Source: Bacteroidales bacterium (GTDB lineage Bacteria; Bacteroidota; Bacteroidia; Bacteroidales; Tenuifilaceae). Taken from it: a stretch of DNA of 64,000 bases. The stretch covers positions 54,517 to 118,516 of the forward strand of contig RPRQ01000005.1 of NCBI GenBank assembly GCA_003818205.1. The letters run 5' to 3'. A program made the translations under genes and the position numbers. The notes beneath the pieces are model-generated. The model ran no database searches, was not told where the DNA came from, and was given only the letters and a program-made list of their open reading frames with translations. This document shows, in pieces, positions 7,687 through 17,148 of this stretch; position 1 is the first letter of the stretch, and each line of letters opens with the position of its first letter.

Positions 7687-10600
7687 ATGGAGAATAAAAC
7701 AAACGAACTAAAAGCGGGCAAGTACTACTTTGCCGAAACGGCATTCGATATGTTGATGAAAAAGCAGATTAAAAGCGTTCTGCTTATCTGTAGCAAGTAC
7801 GATGCTTTTATGCTTGAGGAGGATGGTCGAATTGAGGAGCAAATTTTCAATGAATACGTTTCGCTTAACCTTCGTTATCCACCTGTTTTCTATCAAGCTA
7901 AGTCAGCAGAGGAGGCATTTTCAACATTAAAAAAACAACCCATCGACCTAGTGATTTCCATGATTAACGTGGAGGGGATGGATACATTTACATTAGCAAA
8001 GAGGATAAAAGAGTTATACCCAAATAAGCCAATCGTTGTTCTTACCCCTTTCTCTCGTGAAGTATCATTGAAATTGAGTAAGGTTGATTTATGGGCAGTT
8101 GACTATGTTTTTGCTTGGTTGGGGAATGCGCATATCATGCTTGCCATTATTAAGTTGATAGAGGATAGCCAAAACGTTGAACAGGATGTTAATGAGGTTG
8201 GTGTTCAGGTAATCCTTTTGGTTGAGGATTCAGTTCGTTTCTATTCAGCCTACTTGCCATTGCTTTACCGAATAATTTATACACAAAGTAAGGAGTTTAT
8301 GGCCGAAGGGCTGAACGAGCATCAAAAGATGATGCGATTACGTGGACAACCCAAAATCCTTCTTGCTGAGAACTACGACCAAGCCGTTGAAATGTACGAG
8401 AAGTACAAGAATAACCTGTTGGGTGTGATAACTGATATGAGTTATCCTTCCAACGGTAAAATGGAACAGCGTGCAGGGGTTAAACTCATTGAGAAAATTA
8501 AGGCTGATAACGTTTTTTTGCCTATTCTACTGCAATCGTCGGATATAAATAATCAATTAATTGCGAAGCAGCTAAAGGTTGGATTTCTGCACAAGTACTC
8601 CAAAACCCTCTCGCTTGAACTCCGCGATTTTGTTGTTAAGTATCTTGCCTTTGGCGATTTTGTTTTTATCGACCCCGATACAGGGCATGAGATTTTTCGT
8701 GCAACCGACCTAAAGTCATTGCAGGATTTAATTTTTCAAGTGCCCGAATCATCGCTAGAGTATCATATTCGCCGTCATCACATCTCTAAATGGCTTACAG
8801 CCAGAGCGCTTTTCCCTATAGCAGAGATTTTCAAATACTTCACTCCAGAGGACTTCAGTAATTTCGATGAGATTCGTAGGTTTATCTTCGATACCATCGA
8901 TAGGTATAGGCAGAGTAAAGGGCGAGGTATAATAGCCAAGTTTTATCGAGAAAAGTATGATGAGTATCAGATTTTCTCGCGTATTGGCGATGGCTCAATG
9001 GGTGGAAAGGGTCGCGGATTAGCCTTTATCGATTCAGTATTGAAACGAAATTACCTAATGCATAAATTTGAGGGGATTACGCTTACCATCCCTCGAACTG
9101 TAGTGTTAAGCACGGATGTGTTCGATGAGTTTATGGAGGTAAATAATCTTTACCCCATTGCCATGTCGGATATCAGCAATGAAGAGATTCTTCGAAACTT
9201 CTTAAATGCCTGTATTCCCTCAAGAGTCCATAAGGATTTATTCTCATTTATTTCGGTGGCCCGAAATCCCATTGCTGTGCGGTCGTCGAGTCTGTTGGAA
9301 GATTCACACTATCAGCCATTTGCAGGAATTTACTCAACCTATATGGTTCCTAACCTGCATGATAACGAGCATCAAATGCTAGACATATTGGGGCAGGCCA
9401 TAAAATGTGTTTACGCATCGGTGTATTACAAGGAGAGCAAGGCTTATATGCAGGCAACCCAGAATGTAATTGATGAAGAGCGCATGGCTATTGTTCTTCA
9501 GGAGGTTGTTGGCTCAGCCTACGGACATAAATTTTATCCAACTATTTCAGGGGTTGCACGCTCACTTAATTTCTATCCAATAGAGCCTGAAAAACCATCG
9601 GATGGTATTGCTAGCGTTGCCCTTGGTTTAGGAAAGCATGTGGTTGAAGGAAGACCTAGCCTCCACTTTTCGCCTAAGTATCCAAAGAAATTATTTCAAC
9701 TGTCGATCCCCGAGATGGCGTTAAGCGAAACCCAAAAAACTTTCCTTGCCCTCGATTTAAGGGCTTCTAGCTTTGTTCCCTCCACCGATGATGGAATAAA
9801 CCTGCTAGAGCTGGATGTTAGGGATGCATATGTTGATGGAACGCTTGCTCTGCTTGCCTCCACATTCGACCATGATAATCAGCAAATCCGAGAAGGGTAT
9901 AACGGACAAGGTTTGCCAATTATCTCTTTTTCGGGAATATTGAAACATGCACAATTTCCGCTAGCAGAGATTCTAAGTACTCTTTTAAAGCTTGGAGAGC
10001 AGGAGATGAATACCCCTGTTGAGATTGAGTTTGCTGTAAACCTTAACACTCCTGTGGGTCAACCAAAGCTTTTCAGCTTTCTGCAAATTCGTCCAATTGT
10101 TCAAAATCGCGAATTGGTTAATGTTGATATCGACAGCATTAAAAAGGAGGATTTAATTCTATTCTCCGATTCATCGTTGGGCAATGGTAAGGTTCAGGAT
10201 ATTTACGATGTTGTATATGTCATCCCCGAAGCATTCGATAAGGCTCGAACCTGCGAAATTGCCCTAATTGTTGATTCGATAAATCAGCAGCTGGTAAAAG
10301 AGGGAAGACCCTATATCCTGATTGGTCCTGGTCGTTGGGGCTCAACCGATAAATGGCTTGGTATTCCTGTAAAATGGTCGCAAATATCGGGTGCAAGGCT
10401 TATCGTTGAGGCAGGGCAGGAGAACTACCGAATTGACCCGAGTCAGGGTACTCACTTCTTCCAAAACCTGACCTCGTTCAGAGTTGGCTATATCACAGTT
10501 AACCCGTACATCGATCAGGGTTATTTAGATTATAAATACCTAAATAGTGCACCCCTAATTTATGAGGATGAGCTAGTCCGTCATGTAAGGTTCGAAGAGC

Positions 10601-10692
10601 CCCTTGAAGTCATTATCAATGGGCAAAACCGCAAGGCTGCTGTGCTGAAAAGGATTGGGATTGTGGGGGAGGGGTTGTTTGTAGGAAAGTGA
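7687..10692 (+). CDS. Paralog: receiver-like + PPDK_N-like PEP/pyruvate-binding protein
   Basis: This protein has 1001 residues from the ATG at 7687 (MENKTNELKAG). A longer frame from GTG 7603 only translates the flanking repeat and is rejected. It aligns along its length with the 3530-6976 product but lacks the ~150-residue GAF-like N-terminus. Receiver-like segments lie at ~30-150 and ~175-330 (VILLVEDSVRFYSAYLP). The ATP-grasp PPDK_N-like half includes AVRSSSLLEDSHYQPFAGIY and LIGPGRWGSTDKW. As in its paralog, the histidine-bearing and PEP-binding domains of PEP synthase are missing. The pair looks like a tandem duplication later split by the GxxExxY cassette. Function is unassigned; nucleotide-dependent signalling is inference. 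Confidence 0.75.
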   Translation: MENKTNELKAGKYYFAETAFDMLMKKQIKSVLLICSKYDAFMLEEDGRIEEQIFNEYVSLNLRYPPVFYQAKSAEEAFSTLKKQPIDLVISMINVEGMDTFTLAKRIKELYPNKPIVVLTPFSREVSLKLSKVDLWAVDYVFAWLGNAHIMLAIIKLIEDSQNVEQDVNEVGVQVILLVEDSVRFYSAYLPLLYRIIYTQSKEFMAEGLNEHQKMMRLRGQPKILLAENYDQAVEMYEKYKNNLLGVITDMSYPSNGKMEQRAGVKLIEKIKADNVFLPILLQSSDINNQLIAKQLKVGFLHKYSKTLSLELRDFVVKYLAFGDFVFIDPDTGHEIFRATDLKSLQDLIFQVPESSLEYHIRRHHISKWLTARALFPIAEIFKYFTPEDFSNFDEIRRFIFDTIDRYRQSKGRGIIAKFYREKYDEYQIFSRIGDGSMGGKGRGLAFIDSVLKRNYLMHKFEGITLTIPRTVVLSTDVFDEFMEVNNLYPIAMSDISNEEILRNFLNACIPSRVHKDLFSFISVARNPIAVRSSSLLEDSHYQPFAGIYSTYMVPNLHDNEHQMLDILGQAIKCVYASVYYKESKAYMQATQNVIDEERMAIVLQEVVGSAYGHKFYPTISGVARSLNFYPIEPEKPSDGIASVALGLGKHVVEGRPSLHFSPKYPKKLFQLSIPEMALSETQKTFLALDLRASSFVPSTDDGINLLELDVRDAYVDGTLALLASTFDHDNQQIREGYNGQGLPIISFSGILKHAQFPLAEILSTLLKLGEQEMNTPVEIEFAVNLNTPVGQPKLFSFLQIRPIVQNRELVNVDIDSIKKEDLILFSDSSLGNGKVQDIYDVVYVIPEAFDKARTCEIALIVDSINQQLVKEGRPYILIGPGRWGSTDKWLGIPVKWSQISGARLIVEAGQENYRIDPSQGTHFFQNLTSFRVGYITVNPYIDQGYLDYKYLNSAPLIYEDELVRHVRFEEPLEVIINGQNRKAAVLKRIGIVGEGLFVGK

Positions 10693-10929
10693 TAAACTAT
10701 TAGCTCGTCAAGTTTAAATAGTTGAATATTAATAAGGTTTTAATTTTGATTTCCGATTATGGCTACTAAGGTTTGTGAGATTAAAATAAAGTTCAAAAAG
10801 CAGGAATCATTACTCTTAAGCACTAAGGTAAAGATCAAAACCTTATCATCGTAAAAAAACATTAGTAGTCCATCCGCATTGGTAATAAATATTATACGTG
10901 CTTTTTTAAACTGTCAATGTAGAATTAAA

Positions 10930-11152
10930 TTAACGTCAGCTCGATGTAAGAAACAATCTAAATGCTACATTATCTGCATTTTAATCTATTGGAGAAAATG
11001 GAATGATGCCTGCCTGCCGGTAGGCAGGGAAAAATGGAAAAATGGAAGAAAAAAATTAGAAGAAACTCCATTATTCCAATACCAAATGAAATATTTGTAA
11101 TAAATTGCATTTTAGAGTATTACTATCATTCCTTATATCGAACTCACGTTAA
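10930..11152. mobile_element. MITE-like element A (223 bp)
   Basis: The terminal inverted repeats are TTAACGTCAGCTCGATGTAAG at the left and the reverse complement of CTTATATCGAACTCACGTTAA at the right (18 of 21 matching). The interior holds iterated ATGGAA/TTCCAT repeats and a CCTGCCT palindrome. It has no convincing coding capacity; the 73-codon frame at 10879-11100 spans repeat DNA. It abuts element B. Confidence 0.65.
11009..11028. repeat. Dispersed GC-rich palindrome (CCTGCCT...AGGCAGG)
   Basis: CCTGCCTGCCGGTAGGCAGG is a near-perfect palindrome. Related copies are at 19674-19687, 21456-21471, 29148-29166, 48217-48234 and 54713-54724. All are intergenic, which suggests a REP-like family. 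Confidence 0.8.
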
Positions 11153-11175
11153 TTTAACGTGAGTTCGATATAAGG
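11131..11175. repeat. 45-nt perfect palindrome at the junction of elements A and B
   Basis: Two 22-nt arms, starting CCTTATATCGAACTCACG, surround a single T. The left arm is the right terminus of element A and the right arm is the left terminus of element B, so the palindrome is where two elements of one family meet head to tail. Confidence 0.9.
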
Positions 11176-11333
11176 AAAAGGGTTATGACAGTTGATGCCT
11201 GAGAATAAATATCAGCCTTAGCTACAAATACAGGCTAAAGGCTGAATCACTAACTCCGCCTTTTAAGGCGGAGTTAGTGATTGTGCTTGTAGCTGTTTTC
11301 TACCCTTAAACCCTTATATCGAGTTGACGTTAA
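11154..11333. mobile_element. MITE-like element B (180 bp)
   Basis: Its terminal inverted repeats (TTAACGTGAGTTCGATATAA... at the left, the complement of ...TATCGAGTTGACGTTAA at the right) match at 19 of 22 positions and belong to the same family as elements A and C. The interior differs: a perfect stem with 18-nt arms around TT at 11245-11282 (AATCACTAACTCCGCC...), flanked by GCTACAA/TTGTAGC. It is non-coding. Confidence 0.65.
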
Positions 11334-11381
11334 ATTAATATTGACTTTGCTTTAAGCATTAAAAAGGTTAACTACTTTTGA

Positions 11382-11774
11382 TTATTCTAGAACAATTTTT
11401 TCTATCTCTTTTATAAAATCCTTAACCTGACTTATTAATGGACTTACTGTTGCTTCATCAAAATCGTATAAATCGCCATAATCTCCTTTTTGCCTGAAAT
11501 CGAATAGTTTAGAGAATAGTTTCCCGTATTTTTTATCAATTTTCCCTGATTTGATGAAACAAAGACTAAATTGAGTTCTTGCTCCATCATGTGTTTGAGT
11601 TTCAATATTATTCTTGAGCAGTAGTGCTATAACTGCATAGAAGCAGGAATAATATAACCTATTCACAACAGCATTCCATCGCATATTCTCTGCTAAGATT
11701 AGAGCCTCTTCAAATGATTCAGTAGCTCTATGAAATCTATACTTAATATAATCATTGCGGTTATCAATAATCAT
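11382..11774 (-). CDS. HEPN domain protein (toxin of HEPN-MNT module)
   Basis: This 130-residue all-helical HEPN-family protein has the typical NRLYYSCFYAV helix (residues 38-48) and a later RQKGDYGD motif (94-101). That motif corresponds to the RxxxDY-type variant of the HEPN active-site segment. HEPN partners of minimal nucleotidyltransferases act as RNases, or are silenced by AMPylation, in toxin-antitoxin systems. It overlaps the upstream nucleotidyltransferase gene by 4 bp, so the two are translationally coupled. That it works as a toxin in this organism is inferred from the pairing. Confidence 0.82.
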   Translation of the reverse strand: MIIDNRNDYIKYRFHRATESFEEALILAENMRWNAVVNRLYYSCFYAVIALLLKNNIETQTHDGARTQFSLCFIKSGKIDKKYGKLFSKLFDFRQKGDYGDLYDFDEATVSPLISQVKDFIKEIEKIVLE

Positions 11775-12085
11775 AGTTTAATACCCTCCTTATTCACACT
11801 CTTATATAATGGGGAATATACTAAGCTGGTTTTCCAATAAATCTTTGAATAAATGAAAGTTGAGATTATTTGTCCCGATTCCAATTCGATATTATACAAC
11901 TCATCCCTAAAACTATCCTCAATCTCATTTGTAACCTTATTGCTATCAATTAGTATAATGATGTCCCAATCCGAATCCTTTCTATTATCTCCTCTTGCAC
12001 GGGATCCAAAAAGAAAAGCTTCAGCATTAGGGTCTTTTGCATGTATAGACTTGCTAATTCTATCTTTTATTAAATCTTTTCTCAT
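11771..12085 (-). CDS. Minimal nucleotidyltransferase (MNT, antitoxin of HEPN-MNT)
   Basis: This 104-residue protein of the Pol-beta nucleotidyltransferase fold carries GSRARGDNRKDSDWDI at residues 27-42. It contains the GS...D(x)D signature with Asp39 and Asp41 as metal ligands. Family members AMPylate or bind the partner HEPN toxin. It is first in the two-gene minus-strand operon and overlaps the HEPN gene by 4 bp. A TATCTTTG -7-like box (12103-12110, minus) lies just upstream of the start. Confidence 0.85.
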   Translation of the reverse strand: MRKDLIKDRISKSIHAKDPNAEAFLFGSRARGDNRKDSDWDIIILIDSNKVTNEIEDSFRDELYNIELESGQIISTFIYSKIYWKTSLVYSPLYKSVNKEGIKL

Positions 12086-12265
12086 TTTTTCAATTATTTC
12101 AACAAAGATATGAATTTTCAGGAAATACCCTTGGGCTTCGCTTGCCCCTATTGCTGCGACATATAGATTGAGTCTGAGTCGATTTTGTCAGATAATTAAC
12201 CAGCTAGCCCTAAATCTAAACATAGGTTTCTGAATGTTTATGTAGAAATACAGACGATATAGTTG

Positions 12266-13087
12266 CTATAACTCAACTTCATGCCTTAACCCTTTCCACC
12301 GTATTATTTTGGCTTTAATAGTTCCCACTTTTATGGGTGATTCGATATAAACCGGTAAATGGTTTGGGTCATCGGTTACCCAAACAAATATCTTTTGATT
12401 TCCTGAAAAAATATCACCGACAACTACATCGACCATAAATTTTAAGCAGGTTACCTTCCCAAAACCTTTAATATTTTTTTGTTCCTTGGCGATGAACTTA
12501 AAGCCAATGTTATATATCTCTTTGTCGAAAAGCACTGTGATTGGGAAAATTTTCTTTGCTTCAATATTTGAATAGTTGTAGCTGCGAGCAGCATAAATTG
12601 CTGAGATAACATCAAAGGTGCAGCTCTCAATATTAAGCGTATCATAAAGATTATCTCCCTTTTTCCTTCGAACCCTTGTTGATACTTGATTCTTGAGCCA
12701 GTCGAATTTGTACTCGTTCTCCTTTGTATAACCACCCTCATAAATATCGCGATTGAAGTATATGGGCTGTATCGTTTTAGGATCAACCCACGATTCGTAA
12801 AGATCGCGAACCTTAAAAAATGAATCATAAAAGGGGTAGGTGTAGCCTGTGCTTTTAAGATGAAGTAGGTCTTTATTGGACTTTCTATCCGATAAAACTG
12901 AAAAATTCACCTCCCCAACATCTGTCCAAAGAAAAAACCATGTATAGCTAACCTGATAGGTTATCTGCTCGCCAACTTGAAATGCAGAATTTGTGATATG
13001 GCAGTCGGAGCTGTTTTGAGCAGTAGAAAGATTTGGAATGAGAAAAATAGCAAAACTAACAATACCAGCTATTATGTGTTGTTTCAT
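12266..13087 (-). CDS. DUF3108 domain secreted protein
   Basis: This 273-residue protein has an N-terminal signal peptide (hydrophobic residues ~4-20, ending near STAQ). The mature part begins with the DUF3108 hallmark FQVGEQITYQVSYTWFF. The family is predicted to be periplasmic and beta-rich, and its function is unknown. It stands alone between the HEPN-MNT operon and the minisatellite. A TATGTTTG -7-like box lies at 13161-13168 on the minus strand. Confidence 0.8.
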   Translation of the reverse strand: MKQHIIAGIVSFAIFLIPNLSTAQNSSDCHITNSAFQVGEQITYQVSYTWFFLWTDVGEVNFSVLSDRKSNKDLLHLKSTGYTYPFYDSFFKVRDLYESWVDPKTIQPIYFNRDIYEGGYTKENEYKFDWLKNQVSTRVRRKKGDNLYDTLNIESCTFDVISAIYAARSYNYSNIEAKKIFPITVLFDKEIYNIGFKFIAKEQKNIKGFGKVTCLKFMVDVVVGDIFSGNQKIFVWVTDDPNHLPVYIESPIKVGTIKAKIIRWKGLRHEVEL

Positions 13088-13225
13088 TCTACCCTGAAAT
13101 TCTATTGTGATTAATAACCTTAAAAGGGTTTGCTGTTCTTATTCAATAAACATTTGAATACAAACATAGTATTTTTGAGTAAAAATCATGCTTAATCAGA
13201 AAGGTTCTGGTTCTCATCAGTCATC

Positions 13226-13435
13226 TTTGGATATAGGAAATTGACTCGTAAATGTAGGAAAGTGACTTGGGAATGTAGAAAGGAATGCTTTCGATGTAAA
13301 AAGGAATGGTTTGGATGTAAGAAAGTCACTTATGAATGTAGAAAAGTCACATTTGGATGTAGAAAAGTGACTTGTGGATGTAGTAAAGTCACTTTTGGAT
13401 ATAGTAAAGTCACTTATGAATGTAGAAAAGTGATG
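13226..13435. repeat. 21-bp minisatellite, 10 tandem copies
   Basis: There are ten head-to-tail 21-bp units with consensus near TTTGGATGTAGAAAAGTCACT; the first four are the most divergent. Because 21 is a multiple of three, one frame stays open (a TTG-started frame at 13241-13462 reading K-V-T-Y/F-E/G-C-R repeats). I treat it as repeat DNA rather than a gene: there is no good start, and it lies between the promoter side of the DUF3108 gene and the protease 3' end. Confidence 0.85.
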
Positions 13436-13625
13436 GGTAGTAGTATAAAGAAAATTGTGTAAACAGGTTTAAGGGGGTAGTGGGCTGTTATTAAAACCCT
13501 ACAAAATCAAATGTTTATAGTTGCGCATCGCGAACCTGTACCCAACTCAATTATATTGTTTTATTAGCTACAACCTTGGCTTAACGGGGGAAACCCTGTG
13601 AATGCTGGCCACCTGAGGGATATAA

Positions 13626-13657
13626 AAACTGTCCCGGAAGGATTACCGGAACAGTTT
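13626..13657 (-). terminator. Terminator downstream of the subtilase gene
   Basis: The hairpin AAACTGTCCCGG / CCGGAACAGTTT has an 8-nt loop, and on the minus strand it is followed by TTTTTATA. It lies 55 bp past the protease stop codon. Confidence 0.7.
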
Positions 13658-13711
13658 GAATAATTTAACTACAAATAAATGCTTTTGGAAATTCGAATGG
13701 TCCAGGAGAAA

Positions 13712-16700
13712 TCATTCTTTAACAATTTTTCTTGTTAAAACCTTATCTCGCAAAAATAGTTTAACAAAATATAAACCTGAAGGCGCTTTTCGAATATCTA
13801 TTTCCAAATTGACCTGATTGGATATATTATTCCGGTAAATTGTTGTTCCTGTAGAATTTAAGATTTCTATCATGTTGATTACTAAATCGTTAGGAATATT
13901 AATTTTAAAAATTCCAGAATTAGGATTAGGGGATATTATAATGTCTGCACCTATATTTATAAACTTTTCTTCCTTAATATCTGGAATTGTATTGTTATCA
14001 TTATTGATATTTTCAGAACCTTTGAAATTTGCATATACTAAAAAATGTTTAGGGAAATCGTTTAGTGTAAATATTTGGTTGTTTTCATAATTTGGCAAGA
14101 TTTCGCTATCCTGTTTACTGCTTTTTAAACCATTTGCATCACAAACTCCTACTGATTTTAAATTGATATTTAAACCTGATTTTAAATGGACTGAATTACC
14201 ATCTCCACCTAGCACTATTTCACTTGCATTTAAAGAGTAATTGCTTTGTGGATTAAAATTTGCAAAATAATGGCTGATTGAACAATCTGGGGTATTATTA
14301 TTATAATAGAAAAATGAACCAGATTTAGTATAATCATTTGTATGTAAATGATATGGACATCCAATTAAAATGGATTCTTGACTTAATCCGATAGAAGCAC
14401 CATAGTATTGAGTGATATGACCAATACTTCCATAAGGTGAATAAAAAGTTTGGGCGTGAAGCCATTTTCCATCAATCTTTACAAATTTGAGAATTGTAGT
14501 TGGATAACCATCAGCATCACTGCTCCTCCAGTCTGATACACTAAATAATACAGTGTTTCCTAAAATTTTAATATCGCCAAAGGAATAATAATGATAATCA
14601 TCAAGAATGCTAGTATACAAATATGAATCAGGTATGATATTATCGTTTTCAATTTTATATATACGAGGTTCCTCTTGACTTTCTGCTGTTGCAATTTGGT
14701 TTCCTGAAATTGAAATAATTTCACTTTGTGCCGAAATATCATTCCCCATTTTCACCCAACTATTGCCTGCACATTTATATACGCAAAAACCACCAACTTT
14801 TGCAATTGCCAAATACTTGCCTGACATTGAAATACGGCCTTTTTCTCTATTATAAGTATTGCCCTCATAAAAATCTTCAACAATGGTCTGACTTAGGGCC
14901 CAAATACCATTAGTTTTATGATAAATCAATATTTTTTTATCAGATATAGGATTACCTTGGGAATAATAATATGTTTCAACTGCAGCATAATCATCAGAAA
15001 TGGCCATTGAACCAGCAAAATAATGATTAGCGAATACAAATCTATTCTTGTTTATCAGATGATCATTTTCAATTTTAAAAAAATTCAAAATGCTATATGT
15101 TTGGATTGAACCTTTTTTTCTACTTGAGAAAACAATATCTTCGCCAGCAATTTCAATGTCCATTTGCACTTCTTCATCATTAGATAAGTTGTCTATTTCA
15201 GTCCATGTTCCATTGTTATTTTTAAATAATGTAAAGCTAGGGCAAGATCCACCTTGCGGTATCACTGCATAATTATTTGAAATACTCAAACAATCTCCTG
15301 TATATTTCGAATGGCAATTTGTAAAAAGTTGATTCTCAAATACATTTACAGGGGGATCCGTAGATGGTATGGTTCCTATAGCCAATTCTACAGCTTTTTT
15401 TGCGTTAATCCTTCCATAGCCAACTTGTTCATTCCATGTGCTATGTGGGTGGTTAACATAATCAGAAAAATAAGTATAAGGAGCAATTTTATCGCAACTT
15501 TTTGACAATATTTCCTCCACCTGATCGTTATATAAATCAGGTTTCGCTGATAGTATTAAGGCTGCTACTCCAGCCGCATTGGGACATGCAGCAGATGTAC
15601 CCCCAAAACCAGGATAATAATTACCACTTGGATTATACCCGTTTGGACCGGTTAAATCTGTAGTATAGATGTTATTACCTGGTGCAATTAAGTCTAAATT
15701 ATCGCCATAATTACTACCCTTATTCGGCTCCCAACATGGGCTGCACCTTGTATCATTTTCTTTTGATGCACCAACAGAGATTACAAAATCAAGGCTTGAT
15801 GGGAAAGAAACTTCTGGATGATTATCATTACCAGACGCAGCTAAAATCACACATCCTTTCCCTTTTCTTCCCATCATGTGCACACTCGAAAGCACATCTT
15901 CCAACTCACTTGAAGGAGTGCAGCCCCAGGACATACTTATTATGTCTGCATTAAAAGTATAAGCAGCTTGTTCGATACCCATACCAATAAAAATATCATT
16001 AGTCGCAGGGTCTGGATATCCAGGGCCAAATACCCCTCCATCAGAAACGCGTATTGATATTAGTTTTGAATTGTAAGCAATTCCTTGTACCCCTACACCA
16101 TTCTTCGATGCAGCAATAATTCCAGCGCATGCTGTTCCGTGCCCATCTGTACCATTCGTTGCCCCTCCCAATGCGCCTGCACAATCATACCCTAGAATAT
16201 TATCATTTGCGTCCTTAGCCAAATTGTTACTAAGGTCAGGGTGATTAAATTGCAAACCATCATCAATTACTGCAATTCTAATATTCCCGATTCCTCCAGC
16301 AGTAAAACCATTTACTGACCATGCCTCTGCAACTTGCATTTTTGTATGAGCCCATTGCTGACCATAATTTGGATCATTTCCACTCATTTCAGCAAAATTA
16401 TTGGAACCAGAACTTTTTACTGTTCTCCAAAAATTCGGCTCAGCATATTCAAACAAATTACTTTCGAATAAATAGTTTGCCACCTCAAGAGGACTTTTTT
16501 CAGTTTCAGGCTTTGTCTTAAGGTAAAAGACCTGTTTACGATATTGGTTTTGCGAAACAATCTCGGCATTAACAGATTTTACAATATCAATAAATTGATA
16601 ATAGGGGGTGCCTGATTTAAGTTTTACAACTATCTCATCAGTATAAGCTTGAACAGTTCCATCGCTGTTTTGGAAAACCGGATGTGAATATGCAATTTCT

Positions 16701-17083
16701 TTCTTTTTTTTAAGCTGTTGTAATATTAGTTTAACATCATTTTTGTTTGTTTCTTTATCAAGTTGTATTGCATATACCGAAGATTGTATATATTTATTAT
16801 CTGTCGGAATTTTGCTTATTATTTTCTGCCTATCTCTGTTACTTATTTGAGATTTTTTCAATTCTCCATTTACCTCGTCTATCAATTGGTTCTTTTTTTC
16901 GATAGTTGTCTCATCTTTGTATTTAACCAAAATCAACTGCGTGGAAATGTTCTTAAGCTGAACTTTTCTATTTTTATAGTAATAGAATATACTGTCCTGA
17001 GCATTTATATTACTTGAAAAAATAAAAATAAGTAATGCAGGTAAAATAATATTTATGAACAATATGGTTGTTGTTTTTTTCAT
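13712..17083 (-). CDS. Secreted subtilisin-like (S8) peptidase with T9SS sorting domain
   Basis: This protein has 1123 residues. A signal peptide (~1-28, ending NINAQ) is followed by two propeptide-like segments up to ~225. The S8 domain spans ~240-570 with the full triad: Asp ~273 in AVIDDGLQFNHPDL, His ~314 in GHGTACAGIIAAS and Ser ~495 in GGTSAACPNAAG. Residues ~620-960 are a beta-rich repeat region, possibly propeller-like. The last ~75 residues form a type A T9SS C-terminal domain (SPNPNSGIFKINI ... GLYFVKLF ... RKIVKE). This predicts export by Sec and then the type IX system, with surface attachment or release. The next gene upstream is also a surface-type protein. Confidence 0.92.
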   Translation of the reverse strand: MKKTTTILFINIILPALLIFIFSSNINAQDSIFYYYKNRKVQLKNISTQLILVKYKDETTIEKKNQLIDEVNGELKKSQISNRDRQKIISKIPTDNKYIQSSVYAIQLDKETNKNDVKLILQQLKKKKEIAYSHPVFQNSDGTVQAYTDEIVVKLKSGTPYYQFIDIVKSVNAEIVSQNQYRKQVFYLKTKPETEKSPLEVANYLFESNLFEYAEPNFWRTVKSSGSNNFAEMSGNDPNYGQQWAHTKMQVAEAWSVNGFTAGGIGNIRIAVIDDGLQFNHPDLSNNLAKDANDNILGYDCAGALGGATNGTDGHGTACAGIIAASKNGVGVQGIAYNSKLISIRVSDGGVFGPGYPDPATNDIFIGMGIEQAAYTFNADIISMSWGCTPSSELEDVLSSVHMMGRKGKGCVILAASGNDNHPEVSFPSSLDFVISVGASKENDTRCSPCWEPNKGSNYGDNLDLIAPGNNIYTTDLTGPNGYNPSGNYYPGFGGTSAACPNAAGVAALILSAKPDLYNDQVEEILSKSCDKIAPYTYFSDYVNHPHSTWNEQVGYGRINAKKAVELAIGTIPSTDPPVNVFENQLFTNCHSKYTGDCLSISNNYAVIPQGGSCPSFTLFKNNNGTWTEIDNLSNDEEVQMDIEIAGEDIVFSSRKKGSIQTYSILNFFKIENDHLINKNRFVFANHYFAGSMAISDDYAAVETYYYSQGNPISDKKILIYHKTNGIWALSQTIVEDFYEGNTYNREKGRISMSGKYLAIAKVGGFCVYKCAGNSWVKMGNDISAQSEIISISGNQIATAESQEEPRIYKIENDNIIPDSYLYTSILDDYHYYSFGDIKILGNTVLFSVSDWRSSDADGYPTTILKFVKIDGKWLHAQTFYSPYGSIGHITQYYGASIGLSQESILIGCPYHLHTNDYTKSGSFFYYNNNTPDCSISHYFANFNPQSNYSLNASEIVLGGDGNSVHLKSGLNINLKSVGVCDANGLKSSKQDSEILPNYENNQIFTLNDFPKHFLVYANFKGSENINNDNNTIPDIKEEKFINIGADIIISPNPNSGIFKINIPNDLVINMIEILNSTGTTIYRNNISNQVNLEIDIRKAPSGLYFVKLFLRDKVLTRKIVKE

Positions 17084-17148
17084 CTTTGTAAGATATTAGT
17101 AATTTTTAACTTCGAATTTGCTTTTTTTTAACCTATAGCCATCCAATC

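Noticed and set aside
10879..11100. 73-codon plus-strand frame
   Set aside because: It covers MITE-like element A and the CCTGCCT palindrome; composition is that of the repeat.
13241..13462. 73-codon cysteine-rich frame
   Set aside because: It is open only because the 21-bp minisatellite unit is divisible by three; TTG start and no flanking signals. Kept as a finding, not as a gene.
13500..13620. GC-rich segment with GGGGGAAACCCTGTGAATGC considered as a small RNA
   Set aside because: No match to a known RNA family and no convincing closed secondary structure by eye.
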